Of a DNA stretch of 30,998 nt, positions 1 to 7,630 are shown one piece after another. The translations under genes were made by a program, and so were the position numbers. Origin of the DNA: Deltaproteobacteria bacterium (GTDB lineage Bacteria > Desulfobacterota > Syntrophia > Syntrophales > UBA5619); assembly GCA_026388365.1 (NCBI GenBank), contig JAPLJW010000341.1, positions 1 through 30,998 of the forward strand. Direction: 5' to 3'. How positions within the stretch are numbered: the first letter of the stretch is position 1; each line of letters begins with the position of its first letter. Below the pieces are notes generated by a model. The model was not told the DNA's origin. It was given only the letters and a program-made list of their open reading frames with translations, and searched no databases.

Positions 1-523
1 CAATATAGGTCACGGCCTGGGTCTGAACCGGATGGCTTACAAACACAAGGGCTGCAAACAACGGGATACATCGGTAAAAATCCGAAGTCTTTGAAATATC
101 CTTCTGAAGACAGGCAGAAGCATAGGGCGTCCTGAAGGTAAAAACCATAAGCCAGTAAACGAGCAGGGCATTCAGCAGATGAATGAAAAGATTGAAAACA
201 TGGTAGCCGACTACATGGAACCCGTGCATCTTAATGTTCAACGCAAAGGTCAATTGCACGATAATTCGATTTTGAAGCAGACTTTTGGGGTCGAGATAAC
301 GACCAAGATTCTGAATATCGGAATTAGTAAAAAAACTAACAAAATCATCTAAAACAAGAGGAACCTTGAAGGTGTTCGAATAAATCAGCATGCCCAGGAT
401 GACAATGATCAGGATATGGACAGTCTGTTTCAGGAAAAAAGCCGCTGATGGGGCAGGCCCTGCCGGCATCTTGTCGGCTTTTTTCTGGTTATCTGATGCT
501 TTTCTCTTTGACCCTTTTGCCAT
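1..523 (-). CDS. TMTC-like membrane glycosyltransferase with expected TPR tail, N-terminal part (runs off left edge)
   Basis: Read on the minus strand from an ATG at 523 the frame stays open to the window edge (174 codons). The product starts with a Lys-rich cytoplasmic stretch (MAKGSKRKASDNQKKADK), then a membrane helix (HILIIVILGMLIYSNTF), the sequence PLVLDDFVSF, a second hydrophobic stretch (NLFIHLLNALLVYWLMVF) and the motif HPVQTQAVTYI. A helix followed by an Asp-Asp loop, VFNLxIHLxNALLVY and HPVQTxAVTYI are typical of bacterial TMTC/O-GlcNAc-transferase-like proteins, multi-helix GT-C-type transferases whose C-terminal half is TPR repeats. The TPRs would lie outside the window. An in-frame ATG six codons upstream (541) is possible; 523 is preferred because AGGATAAGG sits just before it. 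Substrate cannot be told. It is divergent from the selenoprotein gene. Confidence 0.75.
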   Translation of the reverse strand, partial: MAKGSKRKASDNQKKADKMPAGPAPSAAFFLKQTVHILIIVILGMLIYSNTFKVPLVLDDFVSFFTNSDIQNLGRYLDPKSLLQNRIIVQLTFALNIKMHGFHVVGYHVFNLFIHLLNALLVYWLMVFTFRTPYASACLQKDISKTSDFYRCIPLFAALVFVSHPVQTQAVTYI

Positions 524-791
524 TGATAACCTTATCCTCATATTGTTGACTGAAATGGTAAATGGGCGTCAGAGTATATTATTGACGTGTACCGGTAAAA
601 AATGGTTCTTAAGCGGCGAATCATCCCGTTTCGTCTTTCGCCTTACCCATATCCGCTTTTACAGGAAAAGGCAATTTGAAATTCACTCTTTTTCGTAAAA
701 ATGTATTGCTTTCAAAAAGCCGGCGTGGTACAGATTCGCCCTGCGGATCTGGCATTACAGAAAAACAGGATACTTCCTGCAGGGGGTTATA
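524..791. other. divergent intergenic region
   Basis: This 268-base spacer separates two divergent genes and must hold both promoters. It is AT-rich next to the left gene. I see no convincing -35/-10 pair, sigma-54 site, tRNA or terminator. The right end carries AGGGGG six bases before the ATG at 792, a good ribosome binding site. Confidence 0.5.
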
Positions 792-1832
792 ATGAAACGG
801 TTTTTCCTTCCATTACTGCTGTTGTCTTTTTTTTTCGGCGTCTCCTTTCCTTGTGCCTCTTTTGCCGGGGGCAACAGGACCGTCACCATCCTTTACACGG
901 GCTCCGTAAAGGGGACCATTGATCCGTGTCTTCTCTGAGGTCCGCAAAACTCGGGCGGTCTGGCCCGGCGCGCACACGTGGTAGAATCTATCCGGAAAGG
1001 AGAACCATCCGTCCTGCTTTTGGATTGCGGGGCCCTTTTTATTAATCACAGAGATACGGTTGAATTACACTTGAAGGCCATGGAACTCATGGGATACGAC
1101 GCCTTAAATCTTGGCAGTCCGGAGTTGCATTTTGGAAAGGAATTCCTCGAGCATACACGGTCTCATGTCTCCTTTCCCTATATTGCGTCAAATCTGCTTT
1201 TTGATGGCGGCAGCAGGCTCCCCTGGATCCGGGATTACATCATCAAGGAGGCAGGCGGCATAAAAGTAGCCATTCTCGGCATTTTCGATCCCGATGGCCT
1301 CGAGCAACTCCCTAAAGAACAGGTGAAAGGCCTGAAGGTCATACCCCCTGAGACCGCCCTCAAAAGGCTGCTGCCCGAGGTAAGGGAAAAAGCCGACCTG
1401 GTCATCCTCCTGTCCCGATTCGATGTTCCAGAGACAATTGCGCTTGTAAAGGCCGTAAAAGGCATTGACGTGGCCATTTCATCCGGAAACGATAACATAC
1501 ATTCTGCAGAAGATCCCGAGAACACCGTCATCCTCCAGACAGGGGCCCTGGGAAAAACAATGGGACTGCTGAAGATCACCCTTGATGAAAAGCGGGCACT
1601 CCGCGTGAGCGAAAGAAGATATGTCCCCATGGGCAATTCCGTTCCGGGCAATGGGGAGATCGAGAGGCTCGTAGTAACATTTAAAAAGGTCCAGGAGAAA
1701 AAAGATGCAGAACTGGCCAAAAAACAACAAGAGAAACTCATGGAAGTGCTGAAATTGTCGCCACAGGAGTTCATGGAACGCTTCCGGCAAGAACAAATGC
1801 AAGAACAAATGAGAAAAGGAGAAGCACGGTGA
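792..1832 (+). CDS. UshA-like periplasmic selenoprotein (CxxU), degenerate metallophosphatase fold
   Basis: ATG at 792 follows AGGGGG. The 346-residue product has a signal peptide (1-25, cleavage after SFA) and the opening strand of the 5'-nucleotidase/UshA metallophosphatase family (TVTILYTGSVKG). Codon 49 is TGA (936-938), in the context DPCLL-U-GPQNSGGLARRAHVV. The frame continues after it with family hallmarks: PC...GGLARR, LLLDCG, GYDALNLGSPEL, YIASNL. Relatives I recall have PC-G-C before GGLARR, so the UGA falls near a conserved cysteine and a SECIS-like hairpin follows it. I therefore read it as selenocysteine rather than a broken gene. Metal ligands of true phosphatases (DxH, GDxF, GNHE) are replaced by TGSVKG, DCGALF and GSPEL, so nucleotidase activity is doubtful and a redox or binding role is possible. 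The C-terminus is a Lys/Glu/Gln-rich helix. It overlaps the next gene by GTGA. The main alternative is a nonsense mutation. Confidence 0.75.
936..968 (+). promoter_or_regulatory. UGA selenocysteine codon with bacterial SECIS hairpin
   Basis: After TGA (936-938) a hairpin forms with stem CGGGC (952-956) and GCCCG (963-967) around the loop GGTCTG (957-962); T951-G968 can add a wobble pair. The loop starts 18 bases after the UGA. As I recall the E. coli fdhF SECIS, it also presents GGUCU in its apical loop at this distance. Loop sequence, spacing and stem all agree with SelB recognition. The same bases encode the conserved Gly-Leu of GGLARR, so part of the match could be coincidence. Confidence 0.7.
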
Positions 1833-2275
1833 AAAGTTATCGACGTACGCTATTTGCGGTGGTGTGCTGCCTGATGTTGGTCTTATTGGCAGGGTGTGCC
1901 GCTTTATCTCTCGTTACCGCAAGGCAGGAAACTCTCGAGGAAAGGGTAAAAAATTACATGCAGGCCCAGATCGACGGAAAATGGGACCGCGCCTGGTCAT
2001 TTTTTGACTCTTCCTCCCGCGAATCGATAAGACGGGAGATCTACGTGAACCGGTCCAGAACGCTGTCATTCAGCGGATACGGGATCGATGAGATCACCGT
2101 GCTTCCCTCGGGGGATCAGGCAACGGTAAAGGTCAGCATGGACGTCTCGTTCATGGGACACGCGTTCAAGGGGATGCCGCTGACGCAAAAATGGGTTAAA
2201 GAAAGCGGAGCATGGTTTGTAAACGAGCCGCAGTCGCTAAAAACACCCTTTTACATGCAGCAAAAGCAGCAATAA
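1829..2275 (+). CDS. small lipoprotein with NTF2-like domain
   Basis: The GTG start overlaps the stop of the selenoprotein gene (GTGA), which implies translational coupling. The 148-aa product has a lipoprotein signal peptide (RRTLFAVVCCLMLVLLAGC, lipobox LAGC, Cys23). The rest (LEERVKNYMQAQIDGKWDRAWSFFDSS, then ATVKVSMDVSF and TQKWVKESGAWFVNEPQ) has the helix-then-sheet layout and final tryptophan motif of NTF2-like/DUF4878-type domains that bind small ligands or serve as scaffolds. No catalytic residues are evident. It probably sits at the inner or outer membrane beside its periplasmic selenoprotein partner. The end is eight bases from the convergent gene at 2284, and no terminator is visible between them. 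Confidence 0.7.
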   Translation: MKSYRRTLFAVVCCLMLVLLAGCAALSLVTARQETLEERVKNYMQAQIDGKWDRAWSFFDSSSRESIRREIYVNRSRTLSFSGYGIDEITVLPSGDQATVKVSMDVSFMGHAFKGMPLTQKWVKESGAWFVNEPQSLKTPFYMQQKQQ

Positions 2276-2283
2276 TCATCCTG

Positions 2284-4767
2284 CTACATGTTCGCCCCGC
2301 TCAATATGTGATTGCCGCTGTCGCTATACAGATAGAAACCGCCGATGGCGCCAACATCACCCTCCGTGCGGAACTTGAGGAACGAGATCCCGGACGCAGC
2401 CTCCCCGAAACGGGACGCCACTTCAAACACGTCATAGGCACCGGCATCAAGGTTGACGGAGATAACACGCCCCTCCAGCAGATTCCCGTTACGATCATAC
2501 GGCTCGATCCTCACCTGTACGGCAAACGATGAAGGATTGCAGACGACGGCCCCGGTAAACCAGTAGCCTTCATTGCCCGGATAATGCGGCAGGATGAGCG
2601 TGCTCTTGAAATGGGTGTCGTCCAGGAGCGGATAACTCGCATTGTCTTTCCCGTTGAGGGTGCTGTAGGTAAAGTAACCGACCAGGGGATACTGCCCGGT
2701 TATCTCAAGGATCGAATGATACAGCGGCTCCCCGTCTCTCTTTCCGAATTGATCCTGGAGATCCAGTACCCGCTTTTCACGGGGAGCCAGCACGATATTG
2801 AGGTCCCCTGCCGTGTCCGCACCGGCCCGTGCGAGATGAAGCCGGACGGGATTCTCCGTAGCATTCGGGTTGATCAGGGTCACTCTGGTTTTCCAATAGC
2901 CCGGCTCGGGAACATGCGGCACGATTTTTTTCGCAGGGCCCACCGGGAGCGCAAACAGGGTTTCAACACCGGATGCATCCGAAGTGTATTGAAAACCGCT
3001 CAGGGGCTGTACCCCGTTCCCCAGGATTTCGATCCATCCCGATTGCGGCATGGTGTAGAATGGATAGGAACCCGGCTCGAGGGAGAGCCCCCCGCGTGCA
3101 ACGATCGGCTCCGAGGCCTCCTGCAGCAGGACGCCATCCGCTGAATATAAGCGCAGCGTAACCCGGGTCTCTTCAAACGACTCGTTTCTCACACCGCCGA
3201 ACATCCTCACGCCCGGGGTCATTGAACGGGCCGTATCGGGGATAACCAGCCGGGAACCCCGTGCATCGCCCTGGACAAAGGTTGTGAGGAAACGATGACC
3301 CTCGCCGATCAGGTTGAGAAGGGCTACCGGCCCGTCTGCCGTCAGGGTAAAACTGTTGGTTCCGGACATCTCATGCGGTCGCACGGATAGATCGCTGAAA
3401 AGAAATTCCCTCTTCTCGCCGGGCCCAAGCCGAAGCGGCCCCAGGACCGTCTGGACCGGATTTCCTTCCCCGTCCCGCGTCGTCAATGTCACCCCAGAAA
3501 CCCCGGCGCTTCCCGGATTGGTCAGGGCGAAACCGGACTCACTCCCTGTGGGAATATAAGGAACTTCCTGGTTGTACGACCTTTTCACATCCGTATTCAG
3601 GACATAGATATTCGGGTCTGAATAATCATCCTGCGTTAAGCGGATGATGTAAGGCGGCGTTGTGGAAGTCATCACGATGCTCATGGGACGACCATTCGAT
3701 ACGACGGCGCGTTGCACCTCTGCCCCGTTCCCATCCGCGACAACCACGTTCATATCCCGCAAACTCCCAGGTTCCTTTGCAATCCGGACGGACAGGATGT
3801 CCCCGGGAATCGTGGAGAGCGTGTACACATCTTCATCGAGGAGGATCAGATGGTACGTCCCCGGGCCGATCTCCACGATCTGGCTCCCTTTCTCGAGGTA
3901 GTCATCCCTGGATCCGGCAAGTCTCACGAGCTCCTTATAATCCAGGCCGGGGAAAATAGTGCGTACATCGAGCGAAAAGCTCAGGAGTTCCGGATGGTCG
4001 GTGATGCTCGCCGCTGTCCACTGGCCGCCCGTGATCGCCCCGGCCGCATCCAGGGACAGGTCATAGGTATAATGATAACCACGGACCTTTGTTCCCATGT
4101 AGTCCGGTTCCACAGCATCATCCGCAAAATAAACCGTTACCGAGACCGACTCGACGTTTCCGTTTCGGGAGCTTTCCATATCGTATTTATAGATCGGGTA
4201 TGACCACACCTCTATCCCTGACCAGAGATCGGCCACAAAGGCCTCTCTCTGGTCCTTGATATATTTGAGAAGCCATTCATGGAACACGTCGGGATCGGTG
4301 CCGTTGCCAAGCTCGCCGATGTCGCTGTTGTGCGCGAGCGTCAGGAGCCCTTTTTTGTCCCCGACCCGGAAGATAATGTTATTCTCCGAAGAAGGGAGAA
4401 TGTCGACATGCTCGTAGCACGCGGCGCGCGCCCAGTGTGCGCAGAGCCCGTACCAGCCGGGCGCGTTCGGATCATAATGCGCACTTAGGTACTCGGTGAG
4501 CGCCGGACCGGACGTCACGCCGGTCGTGAGGAGATTGTACTTCTCCAGAGGCGCCGGCCTGCCGCGATAGTCCTGACCGGTGCCAAGCCCCCCTTGGGTA
4601 TAGGGCCACCAGTAACCCGACCAGGGACGGGACGCGGCCTCATGGGTCTCGGCATATGCAGAATGATGAAATAAGACCGGAAAAATGAAAAGACAAAAGA
4701 GCGCCACGACCAAAGCGTGCTTCGGGATGGATCCCTGATTCATAAAACCCATTGATTTCATAATCAT
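2284..4767 (-). CDS. exported 827-aa protein, cysteine-protease/transglutaminase-elicitor-like head with beta-sandwich repeats
   Basis: A signal peptide (about 1-39, ending SAYA) marks export. Residues 47-150 carry RPWSGYWWPYTQGG, PLEKYNL and YGLCAHWARAA, then FRVGDKKGLLTLAHN. The pattern Trp/Tyr-Gly-x-Cys-x-x-Trp-Ala-x-Ala resembles the papain/transglutaminase-like elicitor family, with Cys109 as possible nucleophile; this is a weak motif-level match. The second half holds at least three copies of a beta-sandwich-type unit, recognisable from FALTNPGSAGVSGVTLTT, RVTLINPNATENPVRLHLA and AVVCNPSSFAVQVRIEPYD. Such units occur in surface or secreted proteins of anaerobes. It starts two bases after the stop of the 224-aa gene (TGA-T-ATG), so the two form an operon. 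Being exported, it is a possible T2SS substrate. Confidence 0.6.
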   Translation of the reverse strand: MIMKSMGFMNQGSIPKHALVVALFCLFIFPVLFHHSAYAETHEAASRPWSGYWWPYTQGGLGTGQDYRGRPAPLEKYNLLTTGVTSGPALTEYLSAHYDPNAPGWYGLCAHWARAACYEHVDILPSSENNIIFRVGDKKGLLTLAHNSDIGELGNGTDPDVFHEWLLKYIKDQREAFVADLWSGIEVWSYPIYKYDMESSRNGNVESVSVTVYFADDAVEPDYMGTKVRGYHYTYDLSLDAAGAITGGQWTAASITDHPELLSFSLDVRTIFPGLDYKELVRLAGSRDDYLEKGSQIVEIGPGTYHLILLDEDVYTLSTIPGDILSVRIAKEPGSLRDMNVVVADGNGAEVQRAVVSNGRPMSIVMTSTTPPYIIRLTQDDYSDPNIYVLNTDVKRSYNQEVPYIPTGSESGFALTNPGSAGVSGVTLTTRDGEGNPVQTVLGPLRLGPGEKREFLFSDLSVRPHEMSGTNSFTLTADGPVALLNLIGEGHRFLTTFVQGDARGSRLVIPDTARSMTPGVRMFGGVRNESFEETRVTLRLYSADGVLLQEASEPIVARGGLSLEPGSYPFYTMPQSGWIEILGNGVQPLSGFQYTSDASGVETLFALPVGPAKKIVPHVPEPGYWKTRVTLINPNATENPVRLHLARAGADTAGDLNIVLAPREKRVLDLQDQFGKRDGEPLYHSILEITGQYPLVGYFTYSTLNGKDNASYPLLDDTHFKSTLILPHYPGNEGYWFTGAVVCNPSSFAVQVRIEPYDRNGNLLEGRVISVNLDAGAYDVFEVASRFGEAASGISFLKFRTEGDVGAIGGFYLYSDSGNHILSGANM

Positions 4768-4768
4768 A

Positions 4769-5443
4769 TCAATGAATAAGCCACGAACGCCTCAGAGGCG
4801 TTTCCTCATAGAGCCACCAGGACCCGTCCGCGGGCCACAATTGCTTAACCACCGGGCGCCCACGGTCATCGGTCACCGTGACCATAATCAGCCCTGTCGA
4901 GCCCGGGTCCTCCACCCTGATCCAGCCCATCGCCTTTGCCTGGCCGACACTGAATGGATCAAAGGAAACCCGGTAACGCCTTAAAAACACGCTGCCGCCG
5001 GCTTCGACCTTCTCCTCATAGACCTCGCCGCCGGCTTGAAAGCCGATGGGCAGAATATCGCAGGGGGCGGGAAAGCCGGGTACCAGCAACAGGCCCGCAC
5101 CACTTTTCTTTTGCCCGGTTTTCCCCATTCCTTTCCACTGGATCTCTCCGGCAATCCCGGGCGAGGGAAGCCTGAGTTCACATATGGTAACCGCCTCCGC
5201 CGATGCTTCGAGGAAAAACCGAAGGATCGATGCGCCATCAGGACCGACTTGCGGCACGACCTTCCAAACCTGGGTACGGGGCGGGGCCGAATCTTTCAAA
5301 GCCGCATATTCCGACACGATGCTCAATGCGGCCGCTGGCCGGTAGGGAAACGCCCGGCCATCGCCCGCAAGGATCAGGAGGCCGATCACGGCCAGCAGGA
5401 CAGCGCCCACATGCATTCTTATTTTTTTACTTGTCTTTGCCAC
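4769..5443 (-). CDS. exported protein of unknown function (224 aa), partner of the 827-aa protein
   Basis: I choose the GTG at 5443 because AAGGGGG lies just upstream and the product then starts with a normal signal peptide (AKTSKKIRMHVGAVLLAVIG, cleavage near GRA-FPY). A start further up at 5527 would add 28 residues encoded across the terminator hairpin of the preceding gene, which is unlikely. The mature part is Gly/Pro-rich with few cysteines and ends in a Trp-rich segment (LWPADGSWWLYEETPLRRSW). I do not recognise a family. It is probably co-translated with the 827-aa gene, two bases downstream. Confidence 0.65.
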   Translation of the reverse strand: MAKTSKKIRMHVGAVLLAVIGLLILAGDGRAFPYRPAAALSIVSEYAALKDSAPPRTQVWKVVPQVGPDGASILRFFLEASAEAVTICELRLPSPGIAGEIQWKGMGKTGQKKSGAGLLLVPGFPAPCDILPIGFQAGGEVYEEKVEAGGSVFLRRYRVSFDPFSVGQAKAMGWIRVEDPGSTGLIMVTVTDDRGRPVVKQLWPADGSWWLYEETPLRRSWLIH

Positions 5444-5464
5444 TGCACAGCCCCCTTGAGACCA

Positions 5465-5479
5465 CCGCTTGAGAAGCGG
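5465..5479. other. hairpin in the leader of the 224-aa gene
   Basis: CCGCTT-GAG-AAGCGG is a perfect 6-bp stem with a 3-base loop, ending 21 bases before the GTG start on the minus strand. No T tract follows on either strand, so it is not a terminator. It may be an mRNA leader structure. Confidence 0.3.
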
Positions 5480-5505
5480 CGTATTAACACCGAAGAAGCT
5501 CCATG

Positions 5506-5535
5506 AAAAATGGGGGGCCTTTTCCAAGGCCCCCC
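5506..5535 (-). terminator. rho-independent terminator of the 587-aa surface-protein gene
   Basis: A perfect 10-bp stem (GGGGGGCCTT with AAGGCCCCCC) closes a TTCC/GGAA loop. On the minus strand it is followed by ATTTTTC. It lies 62 bases past the stop of the gene ending at 5598 and is the clearest intrinsic terminator in the window. Confidence 0.88.
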
Positions 5536-5597
5536 AGTGTCAAGATCAGCCAAGGCAATCCCTCAGCTTCATGCAAGCACCGGTATGCCCGGCATCA

Positions 5598-7361
5598 CTA
5601 CCTGCACAGGTATCCCATGGAGTTACCCATACTCGTTCTATCGAAGAAAAATACAAACGCATCCAATCCCAGGGCATTAGCAGAGACTGCCGTGATGTAT
5701 GCAGGGACTCCAGCCGGCTGCACTCCTGCCGGTAACCAGGCTATAGCTGACACATCAGCTTGATAAATCGCGCCCGGCGCAAGCGCGGGGGTGGTGAAAG
5801 TAGCCGTAGTGCCATTGGCCTTCGTTGCCGTAAGGAGGACGGTGGTGGTTGCCGTCGCAGAGGTATTGGTGACGGCAATCCCAGTTACGTAGGGATCAGC
5901 TGCGCTTAGACTGGGAACGAAGGGGCAGAGTCGCCCGCTGCCCACGGCTGCCGGTAAGGGACAGCCGAACGTGCCCATGCAGAGGTCAAAGGACCACGAC
6001 CCGCACGTCCCCTTGGTCAGGGTCACCCTGACCGTTACGAGGTCGTTCGCATTCACCTCAGCCAGGTTGTAGACAAAAGGAGGCAGATTCAGTTCGAAGA
6101 AGAACTCACCGGCACCAAAGAGCACGGCGGGGGCGCTCGTAAACGAAACCGCCCTTGATGCGGCCGGTACAGCCGCACAGTTGTTGGCGCCTGCGGCTAT
6201 AAGAGCTGCTCCGGGTACTGCTGTAATTGCGTCGCCTCTCAGGTAGCCGAGAGCACCTAATGCAAGGCCACCTGGCGCTGTATTACATGTAGTTGTTGCA
6301 GAAGACTTGTACGCGGGAGCTGTCCCACTCCAATAGACCCCGCGTTCCGCGGCCGAGCCGTTGACCAGAATCTGGGCGGTCACGGAATAATTGGTAACCT
6401 CAAACGCCTGCGTCGACTGGATGATGAACTTGGGAACATTGAGCGCACCTAATGTTGCATCAGCAGTATGATCGAGGCAGTAACCGTTTGCACCGGTTCC
6501 ATTCGTATCATAGTCGAAAGAATTACAGGTGCTGCCCTGGAGTCCGGTACCCAGCACGATATGTCCACAAGCCGCGCCTTTACAGGTTACGAGACTGAGC
6601 TGCGCTGCTGCAGTGATGTGGGCGATCCGGTCGTCGCCGGAGAACACCACGGGAAGACCTGTCGCAGCCGGGACTGAATTCGATGTGCTCTCCAGATACT
6701 CAAGTGTGAACAGTGCGCTCGATGTGTTGGCGCACAGGATGTTGTCGCCGGCGACAAAAGTGTTCGGTGCCGCAGTAGCACTATTCCAAAGATAAGCACC
6801 CGTGGTATTTCGCTTCCAGAAGTACGGCGCTGCGTTCTTGCCGTCAAAGAATTTGACGATTAACCTATTGGCCGCGTTCCTACCGACAAATGTCATTGTG
6901 AAGGCAATGTTCGTATGAACAATACCTGTCACATTATCTCTTTCCGCCACTGTCATGGTATAGGTCTGCTGTCCGGCGACGCCTACGACCAAAAGACCGT
7001 ACTCAGAGGTTGCAGCAGCAGGCGCAACTATGGAGTCAAATGCCGGTTCGGTGCTTGTTACGGGGGTTGCCGCGCCACCAATTATAGGGGCTGCTGTGCC
7101 GTCATGAAGCCTTAAAAAGTAATTGAAACTCTTGCAGAGGGTCGCGTTGTTGCTCAAGGAGTTCCGCATCACATCCCCGTTTGTCAGCACCGTATTGTTA
7201 TCCGCTTCCCATGTCAGCGTGCCGACCTGCCAGCATTCCGATTTGGGAATGTCGGGCACTGTGGTTTTCTTGAATATATTCTGGGCGGCAAATGCCATAC
7301 CGGCAAATGCTACGACCAGAAAAACCGTCAAAAACGAAGTCAAAATCCCTTTTCTTCTCAT
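5598..7361 (-). CDS. exported Thr/Ala-rich, cysteine-containing surface protein (587 aa), unknown function
   Basis: The ATG at 7361 follows AGGAGGAGG, the strongest ribosome binding site in the window, and the gene ends in a strong intrinsic terminator. Together these suggest a single highly expressed gene. A signal peptide (1-25, cleavage AFA-AQN) is clear. The mature chain is low in charge, rich in Thr, Ala, Asn and Val, and has about 20 cysteines, several paired (TCKGAACGH, CGSWSFDLCMGTFGCPL), which suggests disulfides outside the cell. The last 100 residues (YVTGIAVTNTSATATTTVLL to DAFVFFFDRTSMGNSMGYLCR) look like a beta-sandwich similar in pattern to the units of the 827-aa protein. I recognise no named family; an S-layer or appendage component is one possibility. 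Confidence 0.65.
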   Translation of the reverse strand: MRRKGILTSFLTVFLVVAFAGMAFAAQNIFKKTTVPDIPKSECWQVGTLTWEADNNTVLTNGDVMRNSLSNNATLCKSFNYFLRLHDGTAAPIIGGAATPVTSTEPAFDSIVAPAAATSEYGLLVVGVAGQQTYTMTVAERDNVTGIVHTNIAFTMTFVGRNAANRLIVKFFDGKNAAPYFWKRNTTGAYLWNSATAAPNTFVAGDNILCANTSSALFTLEYLESTSNSVPAATGLPVVFSGDDRIAHITAAAQLSLVTCKGAACGHIVLGTGLQGSTCNSFDYDTNGTGANGYCLDHTADATLGALNVPKFIIQSTQAFEVTNYSVTAQILVNGSAAERGVYWSGTAPAYKSSATTTCNTAPGGLALGALGYLRGDAITAVPGAALIAAGANNCAAVPAASRAVSFTSAPAVLFGAGEFFFELNLPPFVYNLAEVNANDLVTVRVTLTKGTCGSWSFDLCMGTFGCPLPAAVGSGRLCPFVPSLSAADPYVTGIAVTNTSATATTTVLLTATKANGTTATFTTPALAPGAIYQADVSAIAWLPAGVQPAGVPAYITAVSANALGLDAFVFFFDRTSMGNSMGYLCR

Positions 7362-7599
7362 AATTGCCTCCTCCTGAAATGGTTGTTAGTGTAACTATTC
7401 AAAAAACTTAAAAACACCATGTAGCTTCAAGCTTCATAAACTTCTATAGCAATGTCGCGCGGCTCTCACCCCCCTCCTCGTGAAATGAGCTGTTATCGGA
7501 TTTTGTTTCAATGTCTCTTTTTCAACGCGCTTGCTGCTCCCCTGAGCAATGATACTGGGATCAACTAACAATTATGGCCGTCAAAGTCAAGAAAAAAAC
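7362..7599 (-). other. leader/promoter region of the surface-protein gene
   Basis: This 238-base spacer separates two minus-strand genes and should hold the promoter of the 587-aa gene. I could not find a convincing sigma-70 or sigma-54 pair. A purine-rich AGGAGGGGGG at 7471-7481 (minus strand) followed by a GTG opens only an 11-codon frame. Confidence 0.35.
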
Positions 7600-7630
7600 T
7601 CATTGCCCCGCAGGATCGACCGGCAGGGGC
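7591..7630 (-). terminator. possible weak terminator of the CAP-domain gene
   Basis: On the minus strand GCCCC and GGGGC can pair across a 16-base loop overlapping the stop codon, and a run of seven T follows six bases later. The stem is short and the loop long, so this is tentative. Confidence 0.3.

Noticed and set aside
390..698. Plus-strand 102-codon frame at the left edge
   Set aside because: It is opposite the TMTC-like gene and its spacer and has no RBS or motif.
936..938. TGA in the UshA-like gene as an ordinary nonsense mutation or two separate genes
   Set aside because: The matching SECIS loop, spacing and continued family similarity favour selenocysteine. The rejection is provisional and depends on the genome having the Sec machinery.
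7440..7482. AGGAGGGGGG plus GTG as a short leader peptide ahead of the surface-protein gene
   Set aside because: The frame has only 11 codons, the spacing to the GTG is too short and there is no attenuator-like structure.
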